From JBNJDJ01 sp051744845 (lineage in GTDB: Bacteria; Bacillota; Clostridia; Peptostreptococcales; Acidaminobacteraceae), in assembly GCA_051744845.1 (NCBI GenBank), contig JBNJDJ010000083.1, positions 1 to 7,232 on the forward strand: a stretch of 7,232 nt of DNA, in the 5' to 3' direction. The notes below the pieces were generated by a model. That model was not told where the DNA came from and made no database searches. It was given only the letters and a program-made list of their open reading frames with translations. Made by a program: the position numbers and the translations under genes. Positions within the stretch are counted from its first letter, which is position 1, and each line of letters opens with the position of its first letter. Positions 1-6,269 of the stretch are shown here, piece after piece.

Positions 1-93
1 TATATTTCACCAGGAATATTTCTATTTAATCAAAAAATAAGAAAAGAAAACTATGAAAATATTTTTAAAAGTAAAAAGTCTACTAAAAACTAG
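1..93 (+). CDS. Possible 3' end of an unidentified gene (partial)
   Basis: Reading frame 1 is open from the window edge to a TAG at 91-93 and would encode the last 30 residues of a protein ending in a Lys/Asn-rich tail. Codon choice (TCA, CCA, GGA, CTA, AGA) matches the AT-rich usage of the neighbouring genes. The frame-2 alternative, which stops at 38-40, uses CAC, CAG, TTC and ATC and looks less natural. Against the call, the stop codon falls in the right arm of the terminator at 74-102, so a translating ribosome would disturb that hairpin. The fragment has no recognisable motif and I cannot name a product. Confidence 0.35.
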   Translation, partial: YISPGIFLFNQKIRKENYENIFKSKKSTKN

Positions 94-102
94 TAGACTT
101 TT
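74..102. terminator. Bidirectional intrinsic terminator
   Basis: This is a perfect 12-bp inverted repeat (AAAAGTCTACTA at 74-85, TAGTAGACTTTT at 91-102) with a 5-nt loop. It is flanked by A-runs on the left and T-runs on the right, so each strand has a stem followed by a U-tract. It lies 5 nt beyond the minus-strand nitroreductase stop and would end that operon. It would also stop any plus-strand gene entering from the left. Confidence 0.85.
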
Positions 103-106
103 ATAT

Positions 107-706
107 TTATTTTAAAACTTTAAATCTTTTATCTAAGTCATCAAACTCTTTATCTTTTGGCTCACCAATAGGAGTTCCAAAAGGCATTTGAGCAACAAGC
201 TTATAGTTTGAATCAATATCATACTTTTCTTTAATTTCATCTTCTATAATCTCATTATAATGCTGTAAAGAAGCACCTATACCTTCTTTAGCTAAGCTTG
301 TCCATATTACATATTGTAACATTCCTGATGCTTGGTTTGACCATATAGGAAAGTTATCACTATATAGTGGAAATCTTTCTTGTAAAGAATCAACTATATT
401 TAAATCTTCGAAAAACAATATTGTTCCATAAGCAGCTTTAAAAGAATTTATTTTTTCTTTAGTATCACCAAATTTATCTTCAGGCACAATTTCTTTTAAC
501 TCACTTAATACTAAATCCCAAAACTCATTTTGTTCATTTTCTAAAAGTAAATAAGCTCTACTTGTTTGAGAATTGAAAGCTGTTGGAGTATGTTTTATAC
601 CATACTTTATAATATCTTTCAATTTTTCTTCACTAATCGTAATTTCATCTTTTAATTGATATCTAGATCTTCTTTTCTTTATTGAATCATAAAATAAATC
701 TTTCAT
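107..706 (-). CDS. Nitroreductase family protein, Frm2/HBN1-like
   Basis: A flavin-dependent NAD(P)H oxidoreductase of the nitroreductase fold, cytoplasmic and expected to bind FMN as a homodimer. The N-terminal KKRRSRYQL motif and the later PTAFNSQTSR segment (about residues 39-48 from the chosen start) are characteristic of the short bacterial and fungal Frm2/HBN1 branch, as is the C-terminal AQMPFGTP segment. The length of 199 residues is normal for that branch. An upstream ATG at 719-721 would add five residues. However, those codons are themselves the ribosome binding site (AAGGAG followed by ATAGT before the ATG at 704-706), so I start at 706. It follows the cobalamin adenosyltransferase gene by 11 nt (the upstream ATG would overlap its stop as ATGA), so the two are probably co-transcribed. 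Physiological substrate is unknown. A reductive role linked to cobalamin is possible but only inferred from context. Confidence 0.85.
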   Translation of the reverse strand: MKDLFYDSIKKRRSRYQLKDEITISEEKLKDIIKYGIKHTPTAFNSQTSRAYLLLENEQNEFWDLVLSELKEIVPEDKFGDTKEKINSFKAAYGTILFFEDLNIVDSLQERFPLYSDNFPIWSNQASGMLQYVIWTSLAKEGIGASLQHYNEIIEDEIKEKYDIDSNYKLVAQMPFGTPIGEPKDKEFDDLDKRFKVLK

Positions 707-717
707 ACTATCTCCTT

Positions 718-1242
718 TCATTTATTATACTTTGTAAAGTCTAATCTACTTACTATATACATTAAATCTGATAATCTATTAATATATTTTACTAAATACT
801 TGTTAATTTCAACTTCTTCTCTTTCTCTAAATCTAATAATTTGTCTTTCAGCTCTTCTAGTTACAGTTCTAGCTACATTAAAATATCCATCTAATTTAGA
901 TCTTCCAGGTATTGTAAATTCATCAATTAAATCACTATGATCTTTATAGTATTCAATTTTTTCTTCCAAATATTCAACATCCTCTTTTGTCATTCTTTTG
1001 TCTAAATCTTTATCAATAGTAGCTAATTCAGCTCCTACAACAAATAATTTTTGTTGGATTTTATATATGATTTCTATTAGTTCATTGTTAACTAAAGCTG
1101 ATCTGATTAATCCTAACCAAGAATTGATTTCATCAACAGTTCCATATGACTCAACTCTTTCACTTGATTTTGATACTCTTTGTCCACTATACAAACTCGT
1201 AGTTCCTTTATCTCCAGTTTTAGTAGTTACTACATCTGGCAT
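718..1242 (-). CDS. ATP:cob(I)alamin adenosyltransferase, PduO type
   Basis: Transfers the 5'-deoxyadenosyl group of ATP to cob(I)alamin, making adenosylcobalamin for B12-dependent isomerases, dehydratases, lyases or reductases. At 174 residues it is the typical single-domain, trimeric PduO/MMAB type. The N-terminal ATP-binding motif TKTGDKGTTSLYSG (residues 7-20) is intact, as are YGTVDEINSWLG (33-44) and the C-terminal ARTVTRRAERQII helix with its conserved Arg and Glu residues (about 124-136). AAGGAGG at 1248-1254 sits 5 nt before the ATG and fixes the start. It is the first gene of a two-gene unit with the Frm2-like nitroreductase. No B12 biosynthesis gene, B12-dependent enzyme or recognisable cobalamin riboswitch is in the window, so the physiological consumer is unknown. 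I leave the symbol blank because pduO, cobO and mmaB are all used for such genes. Confidence 0.95.
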   Translation of the reverse strand: MPDVVTTKTGDKGTTSLYSGQRVSKSSERVESYGTVDEINSWLGLIRSALVNNELIEIIYKIQQKLFVVGAELATIDKDLDKRMTKEDVEYLEEKIEYYKDHSDLIDEFTIPGRSKLDGYFNVARTVTRRAERQIIRFREREEVEINKYLVKYINRLSDLMYIVSRLDFTKYNK

Positions 1243-1247
1243 AATAT

Positions 1248-1254
1248 CCTCCTT
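1248..1254 (-). promoter_or_regulatory. Ribosome binding site of the adenosyltransferase gene
   Basis: Read on the minus strand this is AAGGAGG, a near-perfect anti-16S match, 5 nt before the ATG at 1242. The divergent intergenic stretch upstream (about 1255-1340) is almost pure A/T, and I see no convincing minus-strand -35/-10 pair in it. Confidence 0.8.
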
Positions 1255-1340
1255 AAATTGAAATTATTACAATTTTCTTCTATAGTTATGATACCTTTTT
1301 ATTTATTTTATAAACATTTATTTATTATTATTTTACAATA

Positions 1341-1349
1341 TGTTATACT
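1341..1349 (+). promoter_or_regulatory. Candidate extended -10 promoter for the EamA transporter gene
   Basis: TGTTATACT reads as an extended -10 element (TGn then TATACT at 1344-1349). No good -35 is visible 16-18 nt upstream, where the sequence is only T-rich. A start about 6-8 nt downstream would give a very short leader before the ATG at 1367 and would exclude the two upstream in-frame ATGs at 1340 and 1355 as starts. Confidence 0.35.
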
Positions 1350-1364
1350 ATCACATGGGTGATA
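1349..1364. repeat. 16-bp inverted repeat overlapping the transporter's ribosome binding site
   Basis: TATCAC-ATGG-GTGATA is a perfect 6-bp palindrome with a 4-nt spacer lying between the candidate -10 and the start codon at 1367. The right arm contains the GGTGAT that pairs with the ATCACC of the 16S 3' end. It could be a repressor operator, or an RNA hairpin that hides the ribosome binding site. It is short enough to be chance. Confidence 0.4.
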
Positions 1365-1366
1365 AC

Positions 1367-2326
1367 ATGGAGAAAAAAATATTTACAAATAAAGTTTTTA
1401 CTACAATTTTTGCAATAATATGCGGAGTTCTTTGGGGTTCTGCTTTTCCAGTTTTAAAATTAAGTTATCAAAGTTTAAATATTTTACCACAAAATACATT
1501 TCAAAAAATATATTTTGCAGGTTTAAGATTTTTTATTGCTTCAATGATGATATTTATTTTAGTTAAATTCATTTTAAAAATTGATATTAAAATAAAAAAA
1601 GAAAACATATTTATTGTTTTCATTTTAGGACTTTTACAAACTGCTATTATGTATTTTTTCTTTTATAATGGTTTAAGTTATACTTCAGGAATTAAAAGCT
1701 CAATCTTAATATCTTCTAATAATTTCTTTGTAGTAATATTTGCTCATTTTATTTATAAAGATGATAAACTAAACTTTAATAAAATATTAGGTTTATTAAC
1801 AGGCTTTTTAGGTATAGTATTAGTTAATTTTAATAAGTTACCATTAGATTTGTCTTTTAATTTTTTAGGAGAAGGTTTCTTATTAATTTCTGCATTAACT
1901 GGTACTTTTGGTACTTTTTTAGCAAAAAAATTAAGTGTCGATATACATCCTTTTAAATTAACAGCTTGGCAAATGCTATTTGGAGCATCTACATTATTAG
2001 TTGTAGGAAAAATTGGTATTCAAAATCCATTAAATTTTAATAGTTTTTCGCTAATGCTTTTATTTTATGCAGCATTTATATCAGCAGCAGCCTTTTCATT
2101 ATGGTATATGCTACTTAAACATAATAAAGCAGGTGAAATTACAATATATAGATTTATAATACCAGTATCTGGTTCAATACTTTCTATTATATTTTTAGAA
2201 AGTGAAGTTTTTTCAATAAATATTTTATTTGCACTTATTTTAGTGTCAATTGGAATTGTTAAAATTAATAAAGATAAAGGAAAAAGAGAAAAGAAAGAAA
2301 AAGAAAAGATATCAAAAATAAAATAA
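1367..2326 (+). CDS. EamA/DMT-family membrane transporter
   Basis: A member of the drug/metabolite transporter superfamily: about ten membrane helices formed by two tandem EamA repeats, acting in the cytoplasmic membrane as an exporter or permease of small metabolites. From the chosen start it has 319 residues, normal for the family. The first repeat opens with the typical GVLWGSAFPVLKLSY segment (about residues 18-32) and includes NGLSYTSGIKSSIL with the following hydrophobic helices. The second begins near LGEGFLLISALTGTFGTFLAKK. A strongly basic Lys/Glu-rich tail of about 20 residues follows the last helix and is probably cytoplasmic. Two upstream in-frame ATGs exist (1340, 1355). I prefer 1367 because GGGTGAT lies just before it and a likely -10 covers the region of the first ATG. 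It is monocistronic, divergent from the B12 pair and convergent with the hyd operon. Substrate cannot be predicted. Confidence 0.9.
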   Translation: MEKKIFTNKVFTTIFAIICGVLWGSAFPVLKLSYQSLNILPQNTFQKIYFAGLRFFIASMMIFILVKFILKIDIKIKKENIFIVFILGLLQTAIMYFFFYNGLSYTSGIKSSILISSNNFFVVIFAHFIYKDDKLNFNKILGLLTGFLGIVLVNFNKLPLDLSFNFLGEGFLLISALTGTFGTFLAKKLSVDIHPFKLTAWQMLFGASTLLVVGKIGIQNPLNFNSFSLMLLFYAAFISAAAFSLWYMLLKHNKAGEITIYRFIIPVSGSILSIIFLESEVFSINILFALILVSIGIVKINKDKGKREKKEKEKISKIK

Positions 2327-2350
2327 GTCACAGATTTTGTGACTTATTTT
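2320..2350. terminator. Bidirectional terminator between convergent transporter and hydF
   Basis: This is a perfect 13-bp inverted repeat (AAAATAAGTCACA at 2320-2332, TGTGACTTATTTT at 2338-2350) with a 5-nt loop and T-tracts on both strands. The left arm contains the TAA stop of the transporter gene (2324-2326), and the right arm ends 2 nt before the hydF stop (2353-2355). One element therefore serves both convergent transcripts with almost no spare sequence. Confidence 0.9.
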
Positions 2351-2352
2351 TA

Positions 2353-3570
2353 TTAATTAATTTTAGAATTTAATTTTAAATCTTCATTAAATATTTCTAT
2401 ACTTCTATTTAAAATATTTGTGAAATAAGCAATAATCAATCCATAATTAGTAATAGGTATATCTTTTTCATTACATAACTGGATCCTTGTTTTAACAGTT
2501 TTAGGATTTACCATACAGGCTCCACAGTGTATTACTAAATCATACCTTTCTAAATCAGTAGGAAAATCATGTCCCATTTTAAAGTGAAAATTAATACTAT
2601 GTCCTTTATAACTTTCAAACCAATTAGGAATTTTTACTCTACCTATATCTTCATGAGAAAAATTGTGAGTACAACTTTCTGAGATTAATACATTTGAATC
2701 TTCATCTAATTTATCGATTGCTTTAATCCCATCTAAGAAAGCATCTAACTTACCACCTTTATATCTTGCAAATAAAATTGAAAATGAAGTCAATTTAATA
2801 TTATCTGGTACTATCTTATCTACTCTTTTAAAAGCTTGTGAGTCAGTTATAACTAAATCAACATCATCTAAATCTTTTAAAGAAGATTCTAATTCTGTAT
2901 CTCTAACAACATAAGATTTAATCCCATGGTCTAAACAATCTCTTATCATCTGTACTTGAGGTAAAATTATTCTTCCTTTAGGAGCTTCCGAATCGATTGG
3001 TACTACCATAATAACCTTAGATCCATAATCTAATAGATCTCCAACAATTGTCTCATCTTTATTATCTTTTAATTCTTTAATTAATCTTTCTTTTAAATTA
3101 ATAACATCATCTAAATTATTAGTACAAATAAATTCAGATTTAGGATATTTATTTTTTAAATTATTTAATTTATCTTTAGTAATTAAATCGGTTTTATTAA
3201 ATACTACTAAATATGGAATATTTAATTTATTAAAATTTTCCTTAAATTCTTCAATTGACTTTTTATCAACATCAGTACTATCAACTAGATATATCCCAAA
3301 ATCAGTTCTTTGCAAAATTTTCATACTTGATTTAATTCTTAATTTACCTAGCTTACCTTTATCATCTAAACCAGCAGTATCTATAAATACAACTGGCCCA
3401 TGTGGTAAAAGCTCCATAGTCTTTTTTACAGGATCTGTTGTAGTTCCTTTAACATCAGAAACTATTGCAATATCTTGACCTACAATTGCATTCATTAACG
3501 AAGACTTACCAGCATTTCTTTTTCCATAAATTGATATATGGGTTCTATTTGATACAGGAGTTTTATTCAT
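2353..3570 (-). CDS. hydF: [FeFe]-hydrogenase H-cluster maturation GTPase HydF
   Basis: Scaffold and carrier in H-cluster assembly: it receives the 2Fe precursor made with HydG and HydE and transfers it to apo-HydA in the cytoplasm. The N-terminal Ras-like GTPase domain shows a P-loop GKRNAGKS (residues 16-23), switch I GTTTDP (42-47), DTAG (64-67) and NKTD (125-128). The C-terminal cluster-binding domain carries Cys300-x-His302, 45 residues, then His348-Cys349-x-x-Cys352. This is the family's CxHx(44-53)HCxxC signature for its [4Fe-4S] cluster. The length of 405 residues is normal and no residue is missing. AAGGAGG (3577-3583) lies 6 nt before the ATG, inside the last codons of the 77-residue gene upstream, which it overlaps by 8 nt, so translation is probably coupled. 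It is the last gene of the operon, ending at the bidirectional terminator. Confidence 0.97.
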   Translation of the reverse strand: MNKTPVSNRTHISIYGKRNAGKSSLMNAIVGQDIAIVSDVKGTTTDPVKKTMELLPHGPVVFIDTAGLDDKGKLGKLRIKSSMKILQRTDFGIYLVDSTDVDKKSIEEFKENFNKLNIPYLVVFNKTDLITKDKLNNLKNKYPKSEFICTNNLDDVINLKERLIKELKDNKDETIVGDLLDYGSKVIMVVPIDSEAPKGRIILPQVQMIRDCLDHGIKSYVVRDTELESSLKDLDDVDLVITDSQAFKRVDKIVPDNIKLTSFSILFARYKGGKLDAFLDGIKAIDKLDEDSNVLISESCTHNFSHEDIGRVKIPNWFESYKGHSINFHFKMGHDFPTDLERYDLVIHCGACMVNPKTVKTRIQLCNEKDIPITNYGLIIAYFTNILNRSIEIFNEDLKLNSKIN

Positions 3571-3796
3571 TTAATGCCTCCTTAATTTTTTCTGAAATTT
3601 CTTTTTCAATATTTTGTCCTAAAACAACTAAACTACTATTTTCAAATATTTTTTGGCTCCCATTAAATTGTTCTTTTCCATATTTATATATACAATGGAC
3701 CCTTTTACCTCTCTTTTGATTAATCCAAATTTTAGAATTTACCTCATCAACCAACGGCTCAATAATTTCTTTAAAAATATAAATCTCGTTTTTCAT
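3563..3796 (-). CDS. Small protein of unknown function inside the hyd maturation operon
   Basis: A 77-residue protein I do not recognise. It overlaps the 3' end of hydG by 26 nt and the 5' end of hydF by 8 nt, which argues strongly for a real, co-translated gene. It is basic and Lys/Glu-rich, with one cysteine (HCIYKYG, about residue 35) and no signal peptide or membrane segment. The layout suggests a helix (EIIEPLVDEVNSKIW), a short strand-rich middle (KRVHCIYKYG), then LVVLGQN and a C-terminal amphipathic helix (IEKEISEKIKEALNE). It does not resemble the TM1266-type small regulator often found near [FeFe]-hydrogenase genes, which begins with a repeated Val/Ile/Gly pattern and a ferredoxin-like fold. 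Its ribosome binding site (AAAAGG) is weak, consistent with coupling to hydG. A role in H-cluster maturation is inferred from position only. Confidence 0.8.
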   Translation of the reverse strand: MKNEIYIFKEIIEPLVDEVNSKIWINQKRGKRVHCIYKYGKEQFNGSQKIFENSSLVVLGQNIEKEISEKIKEALNE

Positions 3797-5153
3797 TTTT
3801 AACCTTTTCTAACTTTTTAATTAGTTTTGCTTTTACTTCTTCGTTTTCCAATTCTTCTACTTTTTTATCAATTTTTTTAAAACCTAATTTTTTAGTTTCT
3901 TCATTAGCATAATCAATTAAATATTCAGCTAAAGTAAGACAAGCATTTGGAATACAATATTCATGAATGAAACCTGGTTTAGCAAATTCCATAAAGTGTT
4001 CTCCAGTTCTACCTAATCTATAACAAGCTGTACAAAATGAAGGAGTAAAATCATTTTCTAGAAGTTCATAAATTACTTCTTCCAGGCTTCTTGTATCCCC
4101 GATTTCAAATTGTTCTTTATCTAAATCTTGTTCATCCTCTTTAGTATATCCATCTAGTTCAATTTTTGTTCCTGCATCTATTTGGCTTACACCTAATTCA
4201 AACATTTCACTTCTTAACTCAGCTGGCTCTCTAGCTGTTAAGATTAGTCCAGTATAAGGAACTGCTAATCTTAATATTGCTACTATTCTTTTTAACTCTT
4301 TATCACTTACAAAATACTCATCACTAACATCAATATTTGATGCATCATTTAATCTAGGAAAAGAAATTGTATGAGGCCCTACTCCAAAAGTATCTTCTAA
4401 ATGTTTAGCATGTTCTACTAAACCTAAAACTTCATATTTCCAATCGTATAGTCCAAATAGCGCTCCAATACCTACATCATCAATTCCTGCTTCCATAGCT
4501 CTATCTAAGCCTGTTATTCTATATTCAAAGTCACTTTTCTTACCAAATGGATGTACTTCTTTATAAGTCTCATGATGGTAAGTTTCTTGAAATATTTGAT
4601 AAGTACCTATACCAACTTCAACTAATTTTTTATAATCCTCAACTTCCATTGGACTTGCATTAATATTTGCTCTTCTTATTTCACCATTTTCTAATTTTGT
4701 ATCATATACAGTTTGTACACTTTCAGCAATAAAATCACCATCATATTCTGGATGAGTTCCATATACTAAAATAGTACGTTTTTGTCCAGTGCTTTCCATA
4801 GCTTTAACTTGTTTTTGTATTTCTTTATCAGTACATGTTTTTCTTAACATATCTTTATTATTTGCATTAAAACCACAGTATTTACATCCATTTGTACATT
4901 TATTTCCAATATAAAGTGGTGCAAATATAACTACTCTATCACCATAAACATTTTCTTTTAAAGTTTTAGCTCCATTAAATATTTTTTGAACACTTTCTTC
5001 ATCATCAGCATTTAATAATACAGCAGTTTCCTCTAAAGTTAATGGATTTCTTTTAAGTGATTTCTTTATTATTCTATCAATTTCATCTTTTGTTGATTCA
5101 ACTTCTTCTAAAACATTTAAAAGCTTTTGATCATCAATAAAATCTTTATACAT
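3771..5153 (-). CDS. hydG: [FeFe]-hydrogenase maturase HydG, radical-SAM tyrosine lyase
   Basis: Cleaves tyrosine to p-cresol and dehydroglycine and yields the CO and CN ligands, delivered as an Fe(CO)2(CN)-cysteine synthon for the H-cluster. The N-terminal radical-SAM motif is Cys86-xxx-Cys90-xx-Cys93 (CTNGCKYC). The C-terminal auxiliary [5Fe-4S] site is Cys374-xx-Cys377-x22-Cys400, exactly the HydG spacing that separates it from ThiH. Length is 460 residues, usual for the family. An in-frame ATG at 5160-5162 would add three residues, but GGAGG directly abuts it. The ATG at 5151-5153 lies 9 nt after that site and gives the better start. This start overlaps the hydE stop by 8 nt, and the 3' end overlaps the 77-residue gene by 26 nt. 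It ends in a charged Lys/Glu helix. The overlaps and shared strand indicate one hydE-led transcript. Confidence 0.97.
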   Translation of the reverse strand: MYKDFIDDQKLLNVLEEVESTKDEIDRIIKKSLKRNPLTLEETAVLLNADDEESVQKIFNGAKTLKENVYGDRVVIFAPLYIGNKCTNGCKYCGFNANNKDMLRKTCTDKEIQKQVKAMESTGQKRTILVYGTHPEYDGDFIAESVQTVYDTKLENGEIRRANINASPMEVEDYKKLVEVGIGTYQIFQETYHHETYKEVHPFGKKSDFEYRITGLDRAMEAGIDDVGIGALFGLYDWKYEVLGLVEHAKHLEDTFGVGPHTISFPRLNDASNIDVSDEYFVSDKELKRIVAILRLAVPYTGLILTAREPAELRSEMFELGVSQIDAGTKIELDGYTKEDEQDLDKEQFEIGDTRSLEEVIYELLENDFTPSFCTACYRLGRTGEHFMEFAKPGFIHEYCIPNACLTLAEYLIDYANEETKKLGFKKIDKKVEELENEEVKAKLIKKLEKVKNEKRDLYF

Positions 5154-6210
5154 TTCTAACATCCTCCCAATTAATATTATCTCCTCTAGATAAATCTAGC
5201 TCAAAACCAACACTATTTATTCTGCCTTCAATACAATGTCTACAATGACTTGGTTTATCATCGATACATATTTTGCCATCATATAACTTATATTTTTCTC
5301 TAACATTTATAGGACTTACATTAGGCATTACTACATTAGCTCCAGCTAAAAGTGCGTTTTCTCTACCATATTCATCTACAGTACCGACTGCAGTAGTAGC
5401 AGGTAATAATACATCTGGTAATAATAAACGAATTATAGATAAAAGTATTAAAGTTTTTTCTAATGAACCTTTATTTTGTCCTTTTAAAGGAGTATCACTT
5501 TGAGGTAAAAATGGTCCAATACCTACCATTTCAGGTTTTAATTCTTTTAAAAATAATAAATCCTTAACAAAGTGTTTATTCTTTTGGCCTGGTATGCCTA
5601 CCATAAAACCTGCTCCAACTTGGTAACCAATTTCTTTTAAATCTTTTAAACATCTAGCGCGAGAATCAAATTCCATTTTTGGATGTAACTTATTATATAA
5701 ATCTTTATCTGCAGTTTCATGTCTTAATAAATATCTATCGGCTCCAGCTTTAAAATATTTTTTATAAGACGATTTTGACTTTTCTCCAATAGATAAAGTA
5801 ATAGCTGCATCTGGAAATTTTTCCTTTAAAGACTTTACAATATATACAATCTTATCGTCTGTAAAATAAGGATCTTCTCCTCCTTGTAGTACGAAAGTTT
5901 TATAACCTAAGCTATATCCTTTTTGACAAGATTCAAATATTTCATCATAATTTAATCTATATCTATTTGCTTCTTTATTATCTTTTCTTAATCCACAATA
6001 AACACAATTTCTTTTACAATAATTTGAAAATTCCAATAAACCTCTAGAAAATACTTTTTTTCCATATTTTTCTTTTCTTATACTATCTGCTGCTAATTTT
6101 AATTCATTTATACTTTCTTTATTAATGTTATTAAGTAAAAATAATAACTCTTCTTTACTTGCATTATGCCTTGTTTTTAATTTATCAATTATATGACTTA
6201 TTTTTTCCAT
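5146..6210 (-). CDS. hydE: [FeFe]-hydrogenase maturase HydE, radical-SAM enzyme
   Basis: A radical-SAM enzyme that acts on the iron-cysteine synthon from HydG on the route to the bridging azadithiolate of the H-cluster. The 354-residue protein is a TIM barrel with the SAM-cluster motif Cys65-xxx-Cys69-xx-Cys72 (CKRNCVYC) and a SAM-contacting LQGGEDP segment near residue 115. It also has the optional C-terminal second-cluster motif Cys315-x7-Cys323-xx-Cys326, present in some HydE proteins such as that of Thermotoga and absent from others. PylB and BioB are relatives, but the adjoining hydG and hydF make HydE secure. GGAGG (6217-6221) is 6 nt before the ATG. It heads the operon and is preceded by a long structured leader with a terminator whose U-tract ends 14 nt before the start codon, so expression is probably set by attenuation. 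Confidence 0.96.
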   Translation of the reverse strand: MEKISHIIDKLKTRHNASKEELLFLLNNINKESINELKLAADSIRKEKYGKKVFSRGLLEFSNYCKRNCVYCGLRKDNKEANRYRLNYDEIFESCQKGYSLGYKTFVLQGGEDPYFTDDKIVYIVKSLKEKFPDAAITLSIGEKSKSSYKKYFKAGADRYLLRHETADKDLYNKLHPKMEFDSRARCLKDLKEIGYQVGAGFMVGIPGQKNKHFVKDLLFLKELKPEMVGIGPFLPQSDTPLKGQNKGSLEKTLILLSIIRLLLPDVLLPATTAVGTVDEYGRENALLAGANVVMPNVSPINVREKYKLYDGKICIDDKPSHCRHCIEGRINSVGFELDLSRGDNINWEDVRNV

Positions 6211-6269
6211 TTTTTTCCTCCAATAAAAAAACTTCCACTACGGAAGTTAAATATCTCAAAAATAGGCAT
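6198..6269 (-). CDS. Candidate 23-residue leader peptide of the hyd operon
   Basis: A short ORF in the hydE leader. ATG at 6267-6269 is preceded by AGGAG with a 4-nt spacer, a good ribosome binding site and the only one I see in the leader. The peptide starts MPIFEIFNF and is rich in Phe (5 of 23) and Ile, with a Lys-rich end. The phenylalanines may simply reflect T-rich DNA. Translation would pass through the AACTTCC arm and the whole terminator hairpin, and would end 10 nt inside hydE in another frame. It could therefore govern attenuation and re-initiation at hydE. The ORF is short enough that chance occurrence remains possible. Confidence 0.35.
   Translation of the reverse strand: MPIFEIFNFRSGSFFIGGKKWKK
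6225..6248 (-). terminator. Intrinsic terminator in the hydE leader (attenuator)
   Basis: On the minus strand AACTTCC (6248-6242), a 5-nt loop GTAGT, and GGAAGTT (6236-6230) form a perfect 7-bp hairpin that runs into a 7-T tract (6231-6225). It lies upstream of the first gene of the operon and downstream of the promoter, so it would block hyd transcription rather than end a gene. The stem is modest in length, so termination is likely to be conditional. Confidence 0.75.

Noticed and set aside
719..721. Upstream ATG as start of the Frm2-like nitroreductase
   Set aside because: Its first codons are the AAGGAG ribosome binding site of the next in-frame ATG, which also begins the family's typical N-terminus.
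1180..1362. Plus-strand 60-codon ORF and a longer one at 998-1261
   Set aside because: Both lie antisense to the well-supported adenosyltransferase gene, lack ribosome binding sites and give low-complexity Ser/Ile-rich products.
2065..2331. Minus-strand 88-codon ORF across the transporter's 3' end
   Set aside because: It is a shadow of the Lys-rich transporter tail (AAA read as TTT) and has no ribosome binding site. The same reasoning removes the plus-strand frames at 3465-3719 and 5273-5503.
3563..3796. Assignment of the 77-residue protein as the TM1266-type iron-only hydrogenase regulator
   Set aside because: Similar size and context, but the sequence lacks the family's N-terminal Gly/Val/Ile pattern and shares no segment that I can align by eye.
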